Source: an uncultured Lachnospiraceae bacterium (GTDB taxonomy: Bacteria > Bacillota > Clostridia > Lachnospirales > Lachnospiraceae). Taken from it: a DNA stretch of 64,000 bases. A model generated the notes under the pieces. The model was not told where the DNA came from, made no database searches, and worked only from the letters and a program-made list of their open reading frames with translations. The stretch is taken from the NCBI GenBank assembly GCA_946557105.1, contig CAMNSZ010000007.1, positions 62,001 through 126,000 on the forward strand. Direction: 5' to 3'. The position numbers and the translations under genes are program-made. Positions 1-8,223 of this stretch are shown one piece after another. The first letter of the stretch is position 1, and every line of letters starts with the position of its first letter.

Positions 1-870
1 TACAACAACAATGCGAATAACAATAATTTTAATAACGGCTGCAACAACGGCAATTACTATATAGATAACACCGGCTCAATGTATAACAATATGCCCAATC
101 AGCTTTATAATCAGCCGCCTCAGCCTCCTAAAATGGGTATGGCTATCGCCGCACTGGTAATCGGGCTTTTATCCATGACTCTGTGTTGTACCGGCGGTAC
201 GTTTCTCGGTATTGTGGGCATTATTTTGGGCATTATCGCCCTTACAAAAAATTACGACGGCAAGGGCATGGCAATTGCCGGAATCATTACCTCCGCACTT
301 GGCGTCCTGATCGGGCTTTTTATGATAGTCTATATGGTAGTGTTCGTATATGCGTTTAACGAAGCCATGGAAGAGTATGAAGATATAATGTACGACCCTT
401 ATACAGACTCCCTGCTGGAGGAAGAATACGACTTTAAAAATCTCTATCAGGCAAATACCTTTTCCACTCACTTTTTTGAGGCGTCAGATGGCTCCGTCAT
501 TTATTTTAACGACGACGGAACCTATATATGGTATCAATCCCACGACAGCTATAGCGATAATTACCATTACGGCACCTATAGCGAGTACTATGAAAGCAGC
601 GCCTGCGATTATATCGTAAACAGTCTGCCGGAATACGGCATAACACAGAAAGAGCTTGACGACTATTTTGCACGAAACGAAGACAACTATTTCTACGATA
701 AGGAAAATTTCTGTTGTCTGGCATTACACATCGATGCCCTCATAGTAAACGGTGAAAGCCTGTTGGATCATTCCTATGAATCCAATTATATGGGCTTTTA
801 TTATTTTGATACTTTTGATGCTACCAATATGGCAAGCGGCGATTATATCCTGTTTTCTATGATAGAATAG
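1..870 (+). CDS. DUF4190-type membrane protein, 5' end cut by the window edge
   Basis: The reading frame is already open at base 1, so the ATG at 79 is not necessarily the start. The 26 codons before it encode an Asn/Tyr/Gly-rich low-complexity stretch. A proline/glutamine linker follows, then a glycine-rich hydrophobic region of two to three membrane segments with the ALVIGLLS...GIVGIILGIIAL pattern typical of DUF4190, then an acidic, tyrosine-rich extracellular or cytosolic tail of about 170 residues. Function is unknown in the family. The gene ends 5 bp from the convergent C39-like gene with no terminator visible between them. Confidence 0.7.
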   Translation, partial: YNNNANNNNFNNGCNNGNYYIDNTGSMYNNMPNQLYNQPPQPPKMGMAIAALVIGLLSMTLCCTGGTFLGIVGIILGIIALTKNYDGKGMAIAGIITSALGVLIGLFMIVYMVVFVYAFNEAMEEYEDIMYDPYTDSLLEEEYDFKNLYQANTFSTHFFEASDGSVIYFNDDGTYIWYQSHDSYSDNYHYGTYSEYYESSACDYIVNSLPEYGITQKELDDYFARNEDNYFYDKENFCCLALHIDALIVNGESLLDHSYESNYMGFYYFDTFDATNMASGDYILFSMIE

Positions 871-875
871 AATTT

Positions 876-1922
876 TTAATATTCATAAGACCAAATATGC
901 TTAATTTGATGTTCTATTTGACCAAAGCTCCAGCTTTGTCTGCTCCGCGCCACACAATTTGAGTCGTTGACTTGAAAACCGTCTTCATTATATCCATATA
1001 TAACAATGAAGTGTCCGCCTGCGGTAAAATCCCCCTCTCTCATGGAACAAATCAATATATTTCCTTTATCCAGCTCCGACTTCATGACATACTCACTGGT
1101 TTGGGGCTGACTCACCCGCACCCCATACAAGATGGGAAGCTCTTCCAGAAGCGTCCACAGCGTTCCTGTTCCCGCCAGATAGTATCCGTTATCCATACTG
1201 AACTGCGCTATTATATCCGGAGTAAGTGCTTCATCCTTTGTCAAATAATAGAGCATCATGGAAAGGCAGGTCGGACCGCAGCCCGATAGACCTATATTAC
1301 TGCCGTCATCACCATATTGGACATAGCCCCATCTGGGATCCCACTGCAGGAAAAGGGGGTATTCCTGCTGTCTCTCCAAATCCGTCAAGCCTCCCGCTGC
1401 CTCACTCTTCCTTGTCAGATAATTCCCTACAAAATCGGCCATTTCGGGATTATTTGCCAATGCCCCAAGCATTTCTTCCGAATACGCTTCGCTTTCCTTC
1501 AAAATCTGCCCGATAACAGTATTTTCCTTCCCCAATTCACTCAATTTTTCAAGGATTTCGTAATAGCTTCGTTTTGCCGGTTTATCCACCTTGGGCAGCC
1601 CGCACATGCTTACATAATCCAGCGTGCCTACCACCGGAGCATCATTTGATGCGGACAAATACTTCTGGGGCTGCTCCTGCTTCGTTCCTTGGATAATGTT
1701 TTGAGCTTCCTGCGGGATGACGTCTTTTTGCTTTTCATCCCGCATGCCGGTATATCGTGTATATTCTAACTGCTTCAGAGCGTCATTTGCGCTTTTTAAC
1801 TGAATCTCTATCTTTAACAGTAAAAATATATTTACCGCCAAAAGTACCAGCAGAACCATCGTAAATATTCTCAGCTTACCTTTTTCTTTTGTTCTCTTTT
1901 GATTTTGTCTGCGACCCGTCAT
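876..1922 (-). CDS. Membrane-anchored C39-like (peptidase_C39_2) cysteine peptidase
   Basis: About 348 residues from the chosen ATG at 1922, which is preceded by a GGAAAAGG-type ribosome binding site; a longer in-frame extension to 2030 lacks one. A basic N-terminus and one hydrophobic segment (about residues 19-39) suggest a signal anchor. The C-terminal half has the papain-like C39 pattern: an oxyanion Gln in QWDPRWG, the catalytic Cys in SGCGPTC, the His in GGHFIVIYG and a polar residue in VNDSN. It probably acts outside the membrane as a peptidase or peptidoglycan-associated enzyme. No bacteriocin or ABC exporter lies beside it, so a classic double-glycine leader peptidase role is unlikely (inference). 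Confidence 0.75.
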   Translation of the reverse strand: MTGRRQNQKRTKEKGKLRIFTMVLLVLLAVNIFLLLKIEIQLKSANDALKQLEYTRYTGMRDEKQKDVIPQEAQNIIQGTKQEQPQKYLSASNDAPVVGTLDYVSMCGLPKVDKPAKRSYYEILEKLSELGKENTVIGQILKESEAYSEEMLGALANNPEMADFVGNYLTRKSEAAGGLTDLERQQEYPLFLQWDPRWGYVQYGDDGSNIGLSGCGPTCLSMMLYYLTKDEALTPDIIAQFSMDNGYYLAGTGTLWTLLEELPILYGVRVSQPQTSEYVMKSELDKGNILICSMREGDFTAGGHFIVIYGYNEDGFQVNDSNCVARSRQSWSFGQIEHQIKHIWSYEY

Positions 1923-2093
1923 ATTGCTTACCTTTTCCTTAACATTTCGTGTATATATTAGGATTGATACATTTTTGCCGGATAATGCATCAATCCGGTT
2001 ATATTTTTGATAATATTTAAATTTTGTCACAAACTTTTAATATATGTGTATCTAAGTTGTAAATTATGTTTTAACTACCGGGCGCATATTTTT

Positions 2094-2816
2094 TCAGTCA
2101 AACAATATTTCTTCCACCGTCACGAACTCATACCCCTCGCGCTTCAGCTCATCCACAATCTTAAGAGCCGCCGTCACAGTGGATTCGTAATAATCATGCA
2201 TTAAAATAATATCGTTTTCTCCCACCTTATCAAGAACCTTTTCGGTAATACAAGAGACATTGCTGGAACACCAGTCTAAGGGATCAACAGTCCACAAAAC
2301 CGGAAACATATTAAGCTCCTTTTCAAAGCTTTTATCCCAGGAACCATACGGTGGGCGCACAAACTCCACGTCTTCTTTAATAATATCGCCGATTATTTTA
2401 TTTGTCTTAATCAACTCCTCCTTAAAGTTATCCCGATTGGATTTCTTCAGCTGCAAATGGCTATATGTATGATTTCCAATCAAATGCCCGTCCTCATGCA
2501 TGCGCTCAATAATATCCGGATGCAGCTCAGCATGCTCTCCGGTAACAAAAAAGGTAACATGTACTTCCCTCTCCTTCAAACCGTCCAAAAGCTGTTTTGT
2601 ATAGTAGGGATGTGGACCGTCGTCAAAGGTCAAAGCAATTTTTTTCAGCCCCTCACCCTCCGCCTGATATCGACCGCTTCCTTCCGGGGCAGACCCCTGT
2701 GTCGCAAACACCCACGCCGCACTCTCCTTTTCTTGTTTTCTGGCGCCATAGGCACAAAAAAGCAGCAGCCCTGCCATCACATCTAAAAGCAATACTGTTG
2801 TCCACCATTTTTTCAT
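2094..2816 (-). CDS. Polysaccharide deacetylase (NodB domain), signal-anchored
   Basis: 240 residues with one N-terminal hydrophobic segment (about residues 6-22), then a complete NodB homology domain: motif 1 TFDDGP, motif 2 HTYSH (metal-binding HxxxH), motif 3 RPPYGSW, motif 4 DPLDW and motif 5 ILMHD. The family removes acetyl groups from peptidoglycan or other extracellular glycans with a divalent metal. The upstream C39-like gene faces the same way, so both may act on the cell wall. No strong Shine-Dalgarno sequence precedes the ATG at 2816. Confidence 0.85.
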   Translation of the reverse strand: MKKWWTTVLLLDVMAGLLLFCAYGARKQEKESAAWVFATQGSAPEGSGRYQAEGEGLKKIALTFDDGPHPYYTKQLLDGLKEREVHVTFFVTGEHAELHPDIIERMHEDGHLIGNHTYSHLQLKKSNRDNFKEELIKTNKIIGDIIKEDVEFVRPPYGSWDKSFEKELNMFPVLWTVDPLDWCSSNVSCITEKVLDKVGENDIILMHDYYESTVTAALKIVDELKREGYEFVTVEEILFD

Positions 2817-2857
2817 AACAATTATTCACGCTTTAATATTCTTTCATAAAAACATAT

Positions 2858-2905
2858 GCAAAAACAGGCTTATTTATTTGCCGTGAAAGCAAAAACAAGC
2901 CTGTT
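2858..2905 (-). terminator. Intrinsic terminator after the XRE regulator
   Basis: Perfect 9-bp arms AACAGGCTT (2863-2871) and AAGCCTGTT (2897-2905), followed on the minus strand by a run of T. It sits just downstream of the XRE gene that ends at 2932. Confidence 0.75.
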
Positions 2906-2931
2906 CTATATTAAATATGCACTTTTCCACC

Positions 2932-3255
2932 TTAAACCGAACCACATATATCATACAAAATTTTTAATATATCCTGCATTTTACTCACCTGCTTAGGTTC
3001 CAATGCTTCCAACACACAAATAACCTTCTCCGACCCCTGATACCTTTTCTCTTTTCCAAACATTATGTAATCACAGCTCACAGAAAGCGCCTGTGCTATC
3101 CGACATAAGGTTTCCGCAGAAAAACCTTTCTTGCCTACTTCTATCTCATACAGAAATTTTGTTGAAATATCTATCTTTTCTGCAAAGGCTTCTCTCGTAT
3201 AATTTTGTATCTCTCGTAATTCTCTGATTCTTTCTCCAATTTGTGCATTAACCAT
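2932..3255 (-). CDS. XRE-family helix-turn-helix transcriptional regulator
   Basis: 107 residues from the ATG at 3255, which has GGGGAG seven bases upstream; an extension to 3294 is open but lacks a better site. An N-terminal HTH_3/XRE domain spans roughly residues 4-62 (IGERIRELREIQNYTREAFA, then the recognition helix region STKFLYEIEVGKKG, then ALSVSCDYIMFG). The short C-terminal part may dimerise. It is monocistronic with its own terminator, and the regulated genes cannot be told from context. Confidence 0.85.
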   Translation of the reverse strand: MVNAQIGERIRELREIQNYTREAFAEKIDISTKFLYEIEVGKKGFSAETLCRIAQALSVSCDYIMFGKEKRYQGSEKVICVLEALEPKQVSKMQDILKILYDICGSV

Positions 3256-3552
3256 TTTTATCTCCCCTTGTCGAAATTTTACACCTTTTGTCAATGGGCA
3301 ATAAACTAACTAAAGTTCACCTCTCCATACCTGATGTTCCTATTTTAGTTATTCCATTTCCTTACACAATTAATTTTATGCTTTCTAAAACCACAAGTGG
3401 TAGTATCATTTAACACTTTGTTACTAATTATATCCGAATTTACTCTACAATTCAAGCATGAAAACGTCACGCCCACTTGACATATCTATTCCAGACAACC
3501 TCTTAATCTGCTCTATGTTACATACCTTGACGCCTGCCTAATATACTTAACG
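3256..3552. other. AT-rich intergenic region with a possible gene remnant
   Basis: No full gene. On the minus strand, codons ending at 3445 read ...EQIKRLSGIDMSSGRDVFML..., a short protein-like run of about 27 codons without a proper start, possibly the tail of a decayed gene. The rest holds nothing I can name. Confidence 0.3.
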
Positions 3553-3608
3553 TAAAAAAACTGCCGCAAAACCATAAGATTCCTCCCCCTATGGTCTTAC
3601 CGCAGTTT
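3553..3608 (-). terminator. Intrinsic terminator after the YhfC-family gene
   Basis: Arms at 3558-3575 and 3590-3608 pair over about 17 bp with a few mismatches (AAACTGC...ACCATA against its complement), and seven T follow on the minus strand. It is 28 bp downstream of the stop at 3636. Confidence 0.75.
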
Positions 3609-3635
3609 CTGCTTCACACCTTCACATATAATGTT

Positions 3636-4478
3636 TTATTCTGCTATGGCCTTATCCGTCCATTTTCTTCCTATACCCTTTATCAACAAGGTTCCCATTA
3701 TCGCTGCCGCCGTCAGAAAAACATATACAGCCGCATACGCCATAGTTTGGGAAATCCGATTTCCCAAATAGGGAGTAGCCAAACCGTTTATCAGCGGAAC
3801 AACAAAGTCTACCGCACAATGGCAGGCAATACAGAGGACAATTCCCAAAGCGTCCTTTTTACGGCTTACAAAGTAGCACAGCAAAAGACTCATCGCCACA
3901 TGAAATATCATAGTCAAAAACCTTTCATAGCCTGCCAACAGATACATGGACGCATCCGTATCGATTAACAATTGTTTAACAGCCACTAAGCCGGAAACAT
4001 CGACCCCCAAAGCTCTTGTCTGCTCTACTACAATATCAAATTGCCCGGAATTAATCATTATAATATAAATCAAATTATTTACATAGGTCAATCCTACTAT
4101 AAGCATTGCCTCGATTCCGCCATGACCCAATCCAGCCGCAATTCCTCGCGTACAGGTAAGCCTTCTCCCTATAAGCTTTGCCACCGTATATCTGCCAATC
4201 GCTTCAAACAGCCCTGCGGTAAAAGCAAGCAGCAGGCAGTACAACACATAATGATTCATCGTAAATTTTGCAAACTCCGGATTCCGCGCCAATAGATTCA
4301 ATACAGGCAGACGAATAACAATCTGCGTTACAAAAAAACCTGCCGCTCCTAAAAACCATGCGGACCAAACGCCCTTACCTTTGTTTTTTACTCCGTACAC
4401 AATCAAAACCGCCACCGGAAGTAAAACACTGATACACAAAGTAATACACACTGTAATAACCGATAAATATCCTACCAT
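3636..4478 (-). CDS. YhfC-family putative intramembrane metalloprotease
   Basis: 280 residues from the ATG at 4478, with GGAGG six bases upstream; the in-frame extension to 4517 is less well supported. Seven to eight hydrophobic segments cover nearly the whole protein. The central RGIAAGLGHGGIEA segment with conserved Gly-His-Gly-Gly-x-Glu is characteristic of the YhfC family, which is related to CAAX-type intramembrane proteases. The substrate is unknown. It stands alone between the chemoreceptor and the XRE gene. Confidence 0.75.
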   Translation of the reverse strand: MVGYLSVITVCITLCISVLLPVAVLIVYGVKNKGKGVWSAWFLGAAGFFVTQIVIRLPVLNLLARNPEFAKFTMNHYVLYCLLLAFTAGLFEAIGRYTVAKLIGRRLTCTRGIAAGLGHGGIEAMLIVGLTYVNNLIYIIMINSGQFDIVVEQTRALGVDVSGLVAVKQLLIDTDASMYLLAGYERFLTMIFHVAMSLLLCYFVSRKKDALGIVLCIACHCAVDFVVPLINGLATPYLGNRISQTMAYAAVYVFLTAAAIMGTLLIKGIGRKWTDKAIAE

Positions 4479-4561
4479 TTTTCCTCCATTCAAAGGCATT
4501 TGCCACACAAGAAACATAAGTTCAGGTCAACCCTCGCATTCATGCCTCAAGCACTTGTCAT

Positions 4562-6727
4562 TTAAATCTTAAATACCATAATTTCAGATTTCAGCTCTTC
4601 CATATTCTCCCCAAGCACACCTGCCGTTTTGTTCAGATTTTCAACGTTATAAAGCAGCTTATTGGCGACTTCGCTTACAGTTTCGGCACTTACCGCCGTC
4701 TCTTCGATAATATCGGAAATATTTCTGACTGCTACCAGAGTATCCCCTCTCTCATGATCCGCCTTCTCGGTACTGATAACAATTTCATTCAGCCCCTCTA
4801 CCAGCTGAGACATTCTGACCTGCATCTGGCGGAAAACCTCCACTACCTCTCCCACGGATTCAGTCTGTAAGGCTACCATGGATTGCGCCTGACCTGCGCT
4901 TTCCACACTGTTCATTGTCTGCGCACTGATATGTTCTACATTGTTGCGGATTTCTCCGGCGGCTCTTGCCGAATCGTCGGCAAGCTTACGGATTTCCTCT
5001 GCAACCACCGCAAAACCTCTCCCCGCCTCGCCTGCTCTTGCCGCCTCTATGGACGCATTTAATGAAAGCAGGTTCGTCTGCTCGGAAATATCGGTAATTG
5101 TCTCGACAAAGGCATTTATAATCTCTGATTCCCTGCGCAGAGATTCGATACTTGTTCCCACCTTTGCCGTGATCTGCGTGGTTTCCTTCGCTCTCCCGCC
5201 CAGCACCTGAATAATTTCCATGCCCTGCCGTATCATTTCGTCAGTCTCACCCACCAGCTTCTCAACCTTTTCAACCACAAGGCTGACGCCCTGAATCTCA
5301 TTGGAAAGAATATCCGCTTTCGCCACACATTCCTGCGCATGGGCGGCCTGTCTGCTCATACCGTCATTAATCTCGCTTATCGCCTGCGTAATATCAATAG
5401 AATAATCGTTAATAACGTCGGAAGCCTCCCTCACCTCCGTAGCCGAGCCCTCCAGCTCCTTTGTCGAAGCCGCCACCTTATTGACAAGCTTTTTGGTGTT
5501 GGCTATCATATTATTGGCAGAGCCTGCAAGCCCTCTGAATTCGTCGCGCCCCTTCGCCTTTACCTGAACGGTCAGGTCTCCCTTAGCAACCTCTCCCAGC
5601 TTTCTTGAAATACGCCGCATATTCGACTGAATTCCAACTACAATAAAAAAGCAGACGACAATTACGATAAGGCAAGCCAAAATAACTAAGCCTACAGTAA
5701 GCGTTTTTATGGTTTCAGCCTGACCGGTGACAATACCTATCGGTACCAATGCGCAGACCGTACAACCGTTTTCCCCGCTCCTGCTATAAATAAAGAGATA
5801 TCTGCCTCCCATATAATCGACTTCCGTAGCCCCCTGCATATTCTCTTCATTAATTAAATTATAAAAATCCTGTCCGTAAAATGCGCTGCCGTCCTGAACC
5901 AAAACAGACTCTTTACCTTCCTCCAAATTCTCACAGACAATCTCTCTCCCGCCCTTGGTTATAAAGCCGACGATACTGCCCTCACCCAAGTCCAGCCCCT
6001 GCAAAAATTCCTTTATTGTATCTGCCTTAATATCTATAACGATACAGGCTCCGTAAGACTGGCCCATAATCTCATATACCAGAATATATTCTTCTTTGTC
6101 CAGAGCAAGCGACTGATCTAAAAGCGTATGACCGTCAACCCACTTTTCTATAGTCTTTCCTCCGCCGGATACCTCCTCACGATACTCCGCCAATATACCT
6201 TCCATTGATAAGGAAGCCGTCGAATTGGAGGAGCCTGCCACCGCTGTTGAAAGCATACTGATACCCTTCTTTGTGACAATATGTATATCGTTTATAAACG
6301 GATTTGAGGTTTGGGAAGAAAGCATCTGGGATCTGACGTTATTTATGACATTTATTCTGTCAATCTCATTGCCCTCGAACATACCCAGAAAATATTTGCT
6401 CAACTCCTTATCAAAGGCGTACTTCACCCCCTCTGATTCAATAAAGGCGCAACTCATATCCACATATTCCGTAGCCATACGGATTGTCTGTGCAGTGGAA
6501 TCGGTAAACTTCTCGTTCATACCTTCCGCCGCCTTCTGATAAGCACTTACACCGATAATTATCATAAAAATAATCGGCACCAAAAAACCGCATATAATTT
6601 TGTTACGGATACTGAACGGTAAAAAAACAGCCTGCCTGCCTGAAGCAGATGATTCCTTTTCCCGTCCGGAAGCTTTAGACGCATTTGCTGCCATTTTGGC
6701 TTTCGTTCCCTTACTACTTCGGCTCAT
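4562..6727 (-). CDS. Methyl-accepting chemotaxis protein
   Basis: 721 residues. A charged N-terminus precedes TM1 (about 42-63). An extracytoplasmic sensor of about 280 residues, Cache-like by length and position, is followed by TM2 (about 346-370), a HAMP region and a long helical signalling domain. The signalling tip has the hallmark [19 protein letters not shown] and [15 protein letters not shown] motifs. It would report a ligand to a CheA/CheW array, but no che or flagellar genes lie in the window. The ATG at 6727 has GGGAGG upstream. No C-terminal CheR-binding pentapeptide is seen. Confidence 0.93.
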   Translation of the reverse strand: MSRSSKGTKAKMAANASKASGREKESSASGRQAVFLPFSIRNKIICGFLVPIIFMIIIGVSAYQKAAEGMNEKFTDSTAQTIRMATEYVDMSCAFIESEGVKYAFDKELSKYFLGMFEGNEIDRINVINNVRSQMLSSQTSNPFINDIHIVTKKGISMLSTAVAGSSNSTASLSMEGILAEYREEVSGGGKTIEKWVDGHTLLDQSLALDKEEYILVYEIMGQSYGACIVIDIKADTIKEFLQGLDLGEGSIVGFITKGGREIVCENLEEGKESVLVQDGSAFYGQDFYNLINEENMQGATEVDYMGGRYLFIYSRSGENGCTVCALVPIGIVTGQAETIKTLTVGLVILACLIVIVVCFFIVVGIQSNMRRISRKLGEVAKGDLTVQVKAKGRDEFRGLAGSANNMIANTKKLVNKVAASTKELEGSATEVREASDVINDYSIDITQAISEINDGMSRQAAHAQECVAKADILSNEIQGVSLVVEKVEKLVGETDEMIRQGMEIIQVLGGRAKETTQITAKVGTSIESLRRESEIINAFVETITDISEQTNLLSLNASIEAARAGEAGRGFAVVAEEIRKLADDSARAAGEIRNNVEHISAQTMNSVESAGQAQSMVALQTESVGEVVEVFRQMQVRMSQLVEGLNEIVISTEKADHERGDTLVAVRNISDIIEETAVSAETVSEVANKLLYNVENLNKTAGVLGENMEELKSEIMVFKI

Positions 6728-6845
6728 ACTTTTTGTCCTCCCAATTCATTGCTTTATACCTCATATGAACAGTATATACTGTTTTCTGTAAAATTCAAAC
6801 AAAAAAATGTAGAAAAATGACTTTTTTTGTTATTCGCAACGAATT

Positions 6846-8057
6846 CTATACCGTTTTTAAGTTCATATTTTGTAAATATAACTCATCAAAATCCTGTATT
6901 TCGGCTAAATTTAGCACTTTTGTACATAGCAGAGCCTTATTTTGAAAATCCTTTTCCCCGGTCCGGCTTCCAAACCGTCCGGCTCCTGCAAGTGCAGTAT
7001 TTCCTCCTGCCACAGTCCTTTTCACGAGCGCTTCCGGCAGTAAACCGATTGCTGCCGCATCCTGAGGCTTCAGATAATAACCGAAGCCGCCGGCCAGCAC
7101 CACTCTTTCGATATCCTGTAGCATGATTCCATACTCTCTTGCCAAAATATATATGCCCGCGGCAATTGCCGCTTTGGCAAGCTGGATGTTCCGGACGGAC
7201 CGCTGTGTCACACAGACATCACCGATCATAACGCCGCCTTCAAAATATTCGTCCGCAAGCAGGCCTGTTTCGTCCACTATTCCTTCGCGCAGAAGCCGCG
7301 CCGACAGGCTTATCATATCCGCGCCCCAGATCCCCCTGTTAGCCCCGCCCTCAAACGCCGGTCCCGCCGCAGTGGAGCAGGCAATTCTTCTCTCCCTGTT
7401 CCCCAAAACCATCTCCCCGTTGGTTCCCAAATCAATAAGCAGGGTCGTCTCCTTCCTCTCGGCAAGCTCACTGGCATACATGCCCGCCACAATATCCCCT
7501 CCCACAAACGCCGAGAGCCCTGGAAATACAAAGCAAGACACCCCGTCAAAGTCAAATCGAAGTTCGTTTAAATGTTCTGCAGCAAAGGGCGCTCTTCCCA
7601 ACTCGGCAGTGTTATAGCCCATTAGCAGATATACCATTGTTGTATTGGCTGCAATTACCATTCTAAGCTTTTTGTCCTTCGGCAGCTTCTCCTTAAAGCG
7701 ACTCAGCCCCTGACTGAGCACCTCCCTTATCATACGCTTCATATCGGCGGCTTCGGAGGGCTTCTCCGCCGCCAAAATCCGTGATAATACATCCGCTCCG
7801 TACACTACCTGAGGGTTCACCGTCAAAAAGAAGTCCTTTACGGCTCCGTCTTCCCCGTAAAGCTGCATGGCAACGGTGGTGGTTCCGATATCCGCCGTCA
7901 CCAAAAGAGAAGCCGAATCATAATCAGCCGTTTTCTCCCAGTTCGCAGACAATACATTATCTTTTATGATATTCATTCCGCTCCCTATACCCGAACACCG
8001 TCCGCAGCCGGTACAAATATGACAGCGTGCACCCTTTATAGCCGTACTCTTATACAA
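6846..8057 (-). CDS. ASKHA-domain (DUF4445/RACo C-terminal-like) protein with a CxxCxxCxxC N-terminus
   Basis: About 403 residues. The ASKHA ATPase fold of reductive activators of corrinoid proteins is recognisable by ADIGTTTVAM, VIAANTTM, FVGGDIVAG, LLIDLGTNGE and VLAGGFG. Instead of the usual N-terminal [2Fe-2S] ferredoxin domain there is only a short cluster CHICTGCGRC, a CxxCxxCxxC spacing that could hold an iron-sulfur cluster (inference). I chose a TTG start at 8057, with AAGGAG ten bases upstream; it overlaps the end of the DUF4250 gene. Upstream in-frame starts at 8090 (TTG) and 8078 (ATG) have poorer sites. No corrinoid protein or methyltransferase is nearby, so its client is unknown. 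Confidence 0.75.
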   Translation of the reverse strand: MYKSTAIKGARCHICTGCGRCSGIGSGMNIIKDNVLSANWEKTADYDSASLLVTADIGTTTVAMQLYGEDGAVKDFFLTVNPQVVYGADVLSRILAAEKPSEAADMKRMIREVLSQGLSRFKEKLPKDKKLRMVIAANTTMVYLLMGYNTAELGRAPFAAEHLNELRFDFDGVSCFVFPGLSAFVGGDIVAGMYASELAERKETTLLIDLGTNGEMVLGNRERRIACSTAAGPAFEGGANRGIWGADMISLSARLLREGIVDETGLLADEYFEGGVMIGDVCVTQRSVRNIQLAKAAIAAGIYILAREYGIMLQDIERVVLAGGFGYYLKPQDAAAIGLLPEALVKRTVAGGNTALAGAGRFGSRTGEKDFQNKALLCTKVLNLAEIQDFDELYLQNMNLKTV

Positions 8058-8223
8058 ACTGATTCTTCTCCTTGTCATAATGATAATCAATCGCTTCCAG
8101 CCTGTCCGTCAGTTCCTTTTTATCAAGCTCCATATCCTCGCACATTTTTTCCAGACTATCATAATAATCCCGCAGCTTTAAATTGACAAAGCTGAGAAGC
8201 ATCACCGGATCCTTAGGTATCAT
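8050..8223 (-). CDS. DUF4250-type mini-protein (57 residues)
   Basis: The ORF starts at ATG 8223 and reads MIPKDPVMLLSFVNLKLRD..., continuing with an acidic helical part and ending ...DKEKNQFV. The MIPKDP.MLLSFVN opening and ~57-residue length match my memory of the DUF4250 family of Firmicutes, whose function is unknown. Its ATG overlaps the TGA of the diguanylate cyclase (ATGA), and its last bases overlap the TTG start of the ASKHA gene. Translation of all three is therefore probably coupled. Confidence 0.8.
   Translation of the reverse strand: MIPKDPVMLLSFVNLKLRDYYDSLEKMCEDMELDKKELTDRLEAIDYHYDKEKNQFV

Noticed and set aside
169..471. Antisense ORFs inside known genes, such as this one opposite the DUF4190 gene
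   Set aside because: They are frame shadows without ribosome binding sites or recognisable domains.
3445..3535. Protein-like run EQIKRLSGIDMSSGRD on the minus strand
   Set aside because: No start codon with a ribosome binding site and no recognisable family; possibly a relic.
6846..8057. Full corrinoid methyltransferase system around the ASKHA gene
   Set aside because: No corrinoid-binding protein or methyltransferase gene was found in the window.
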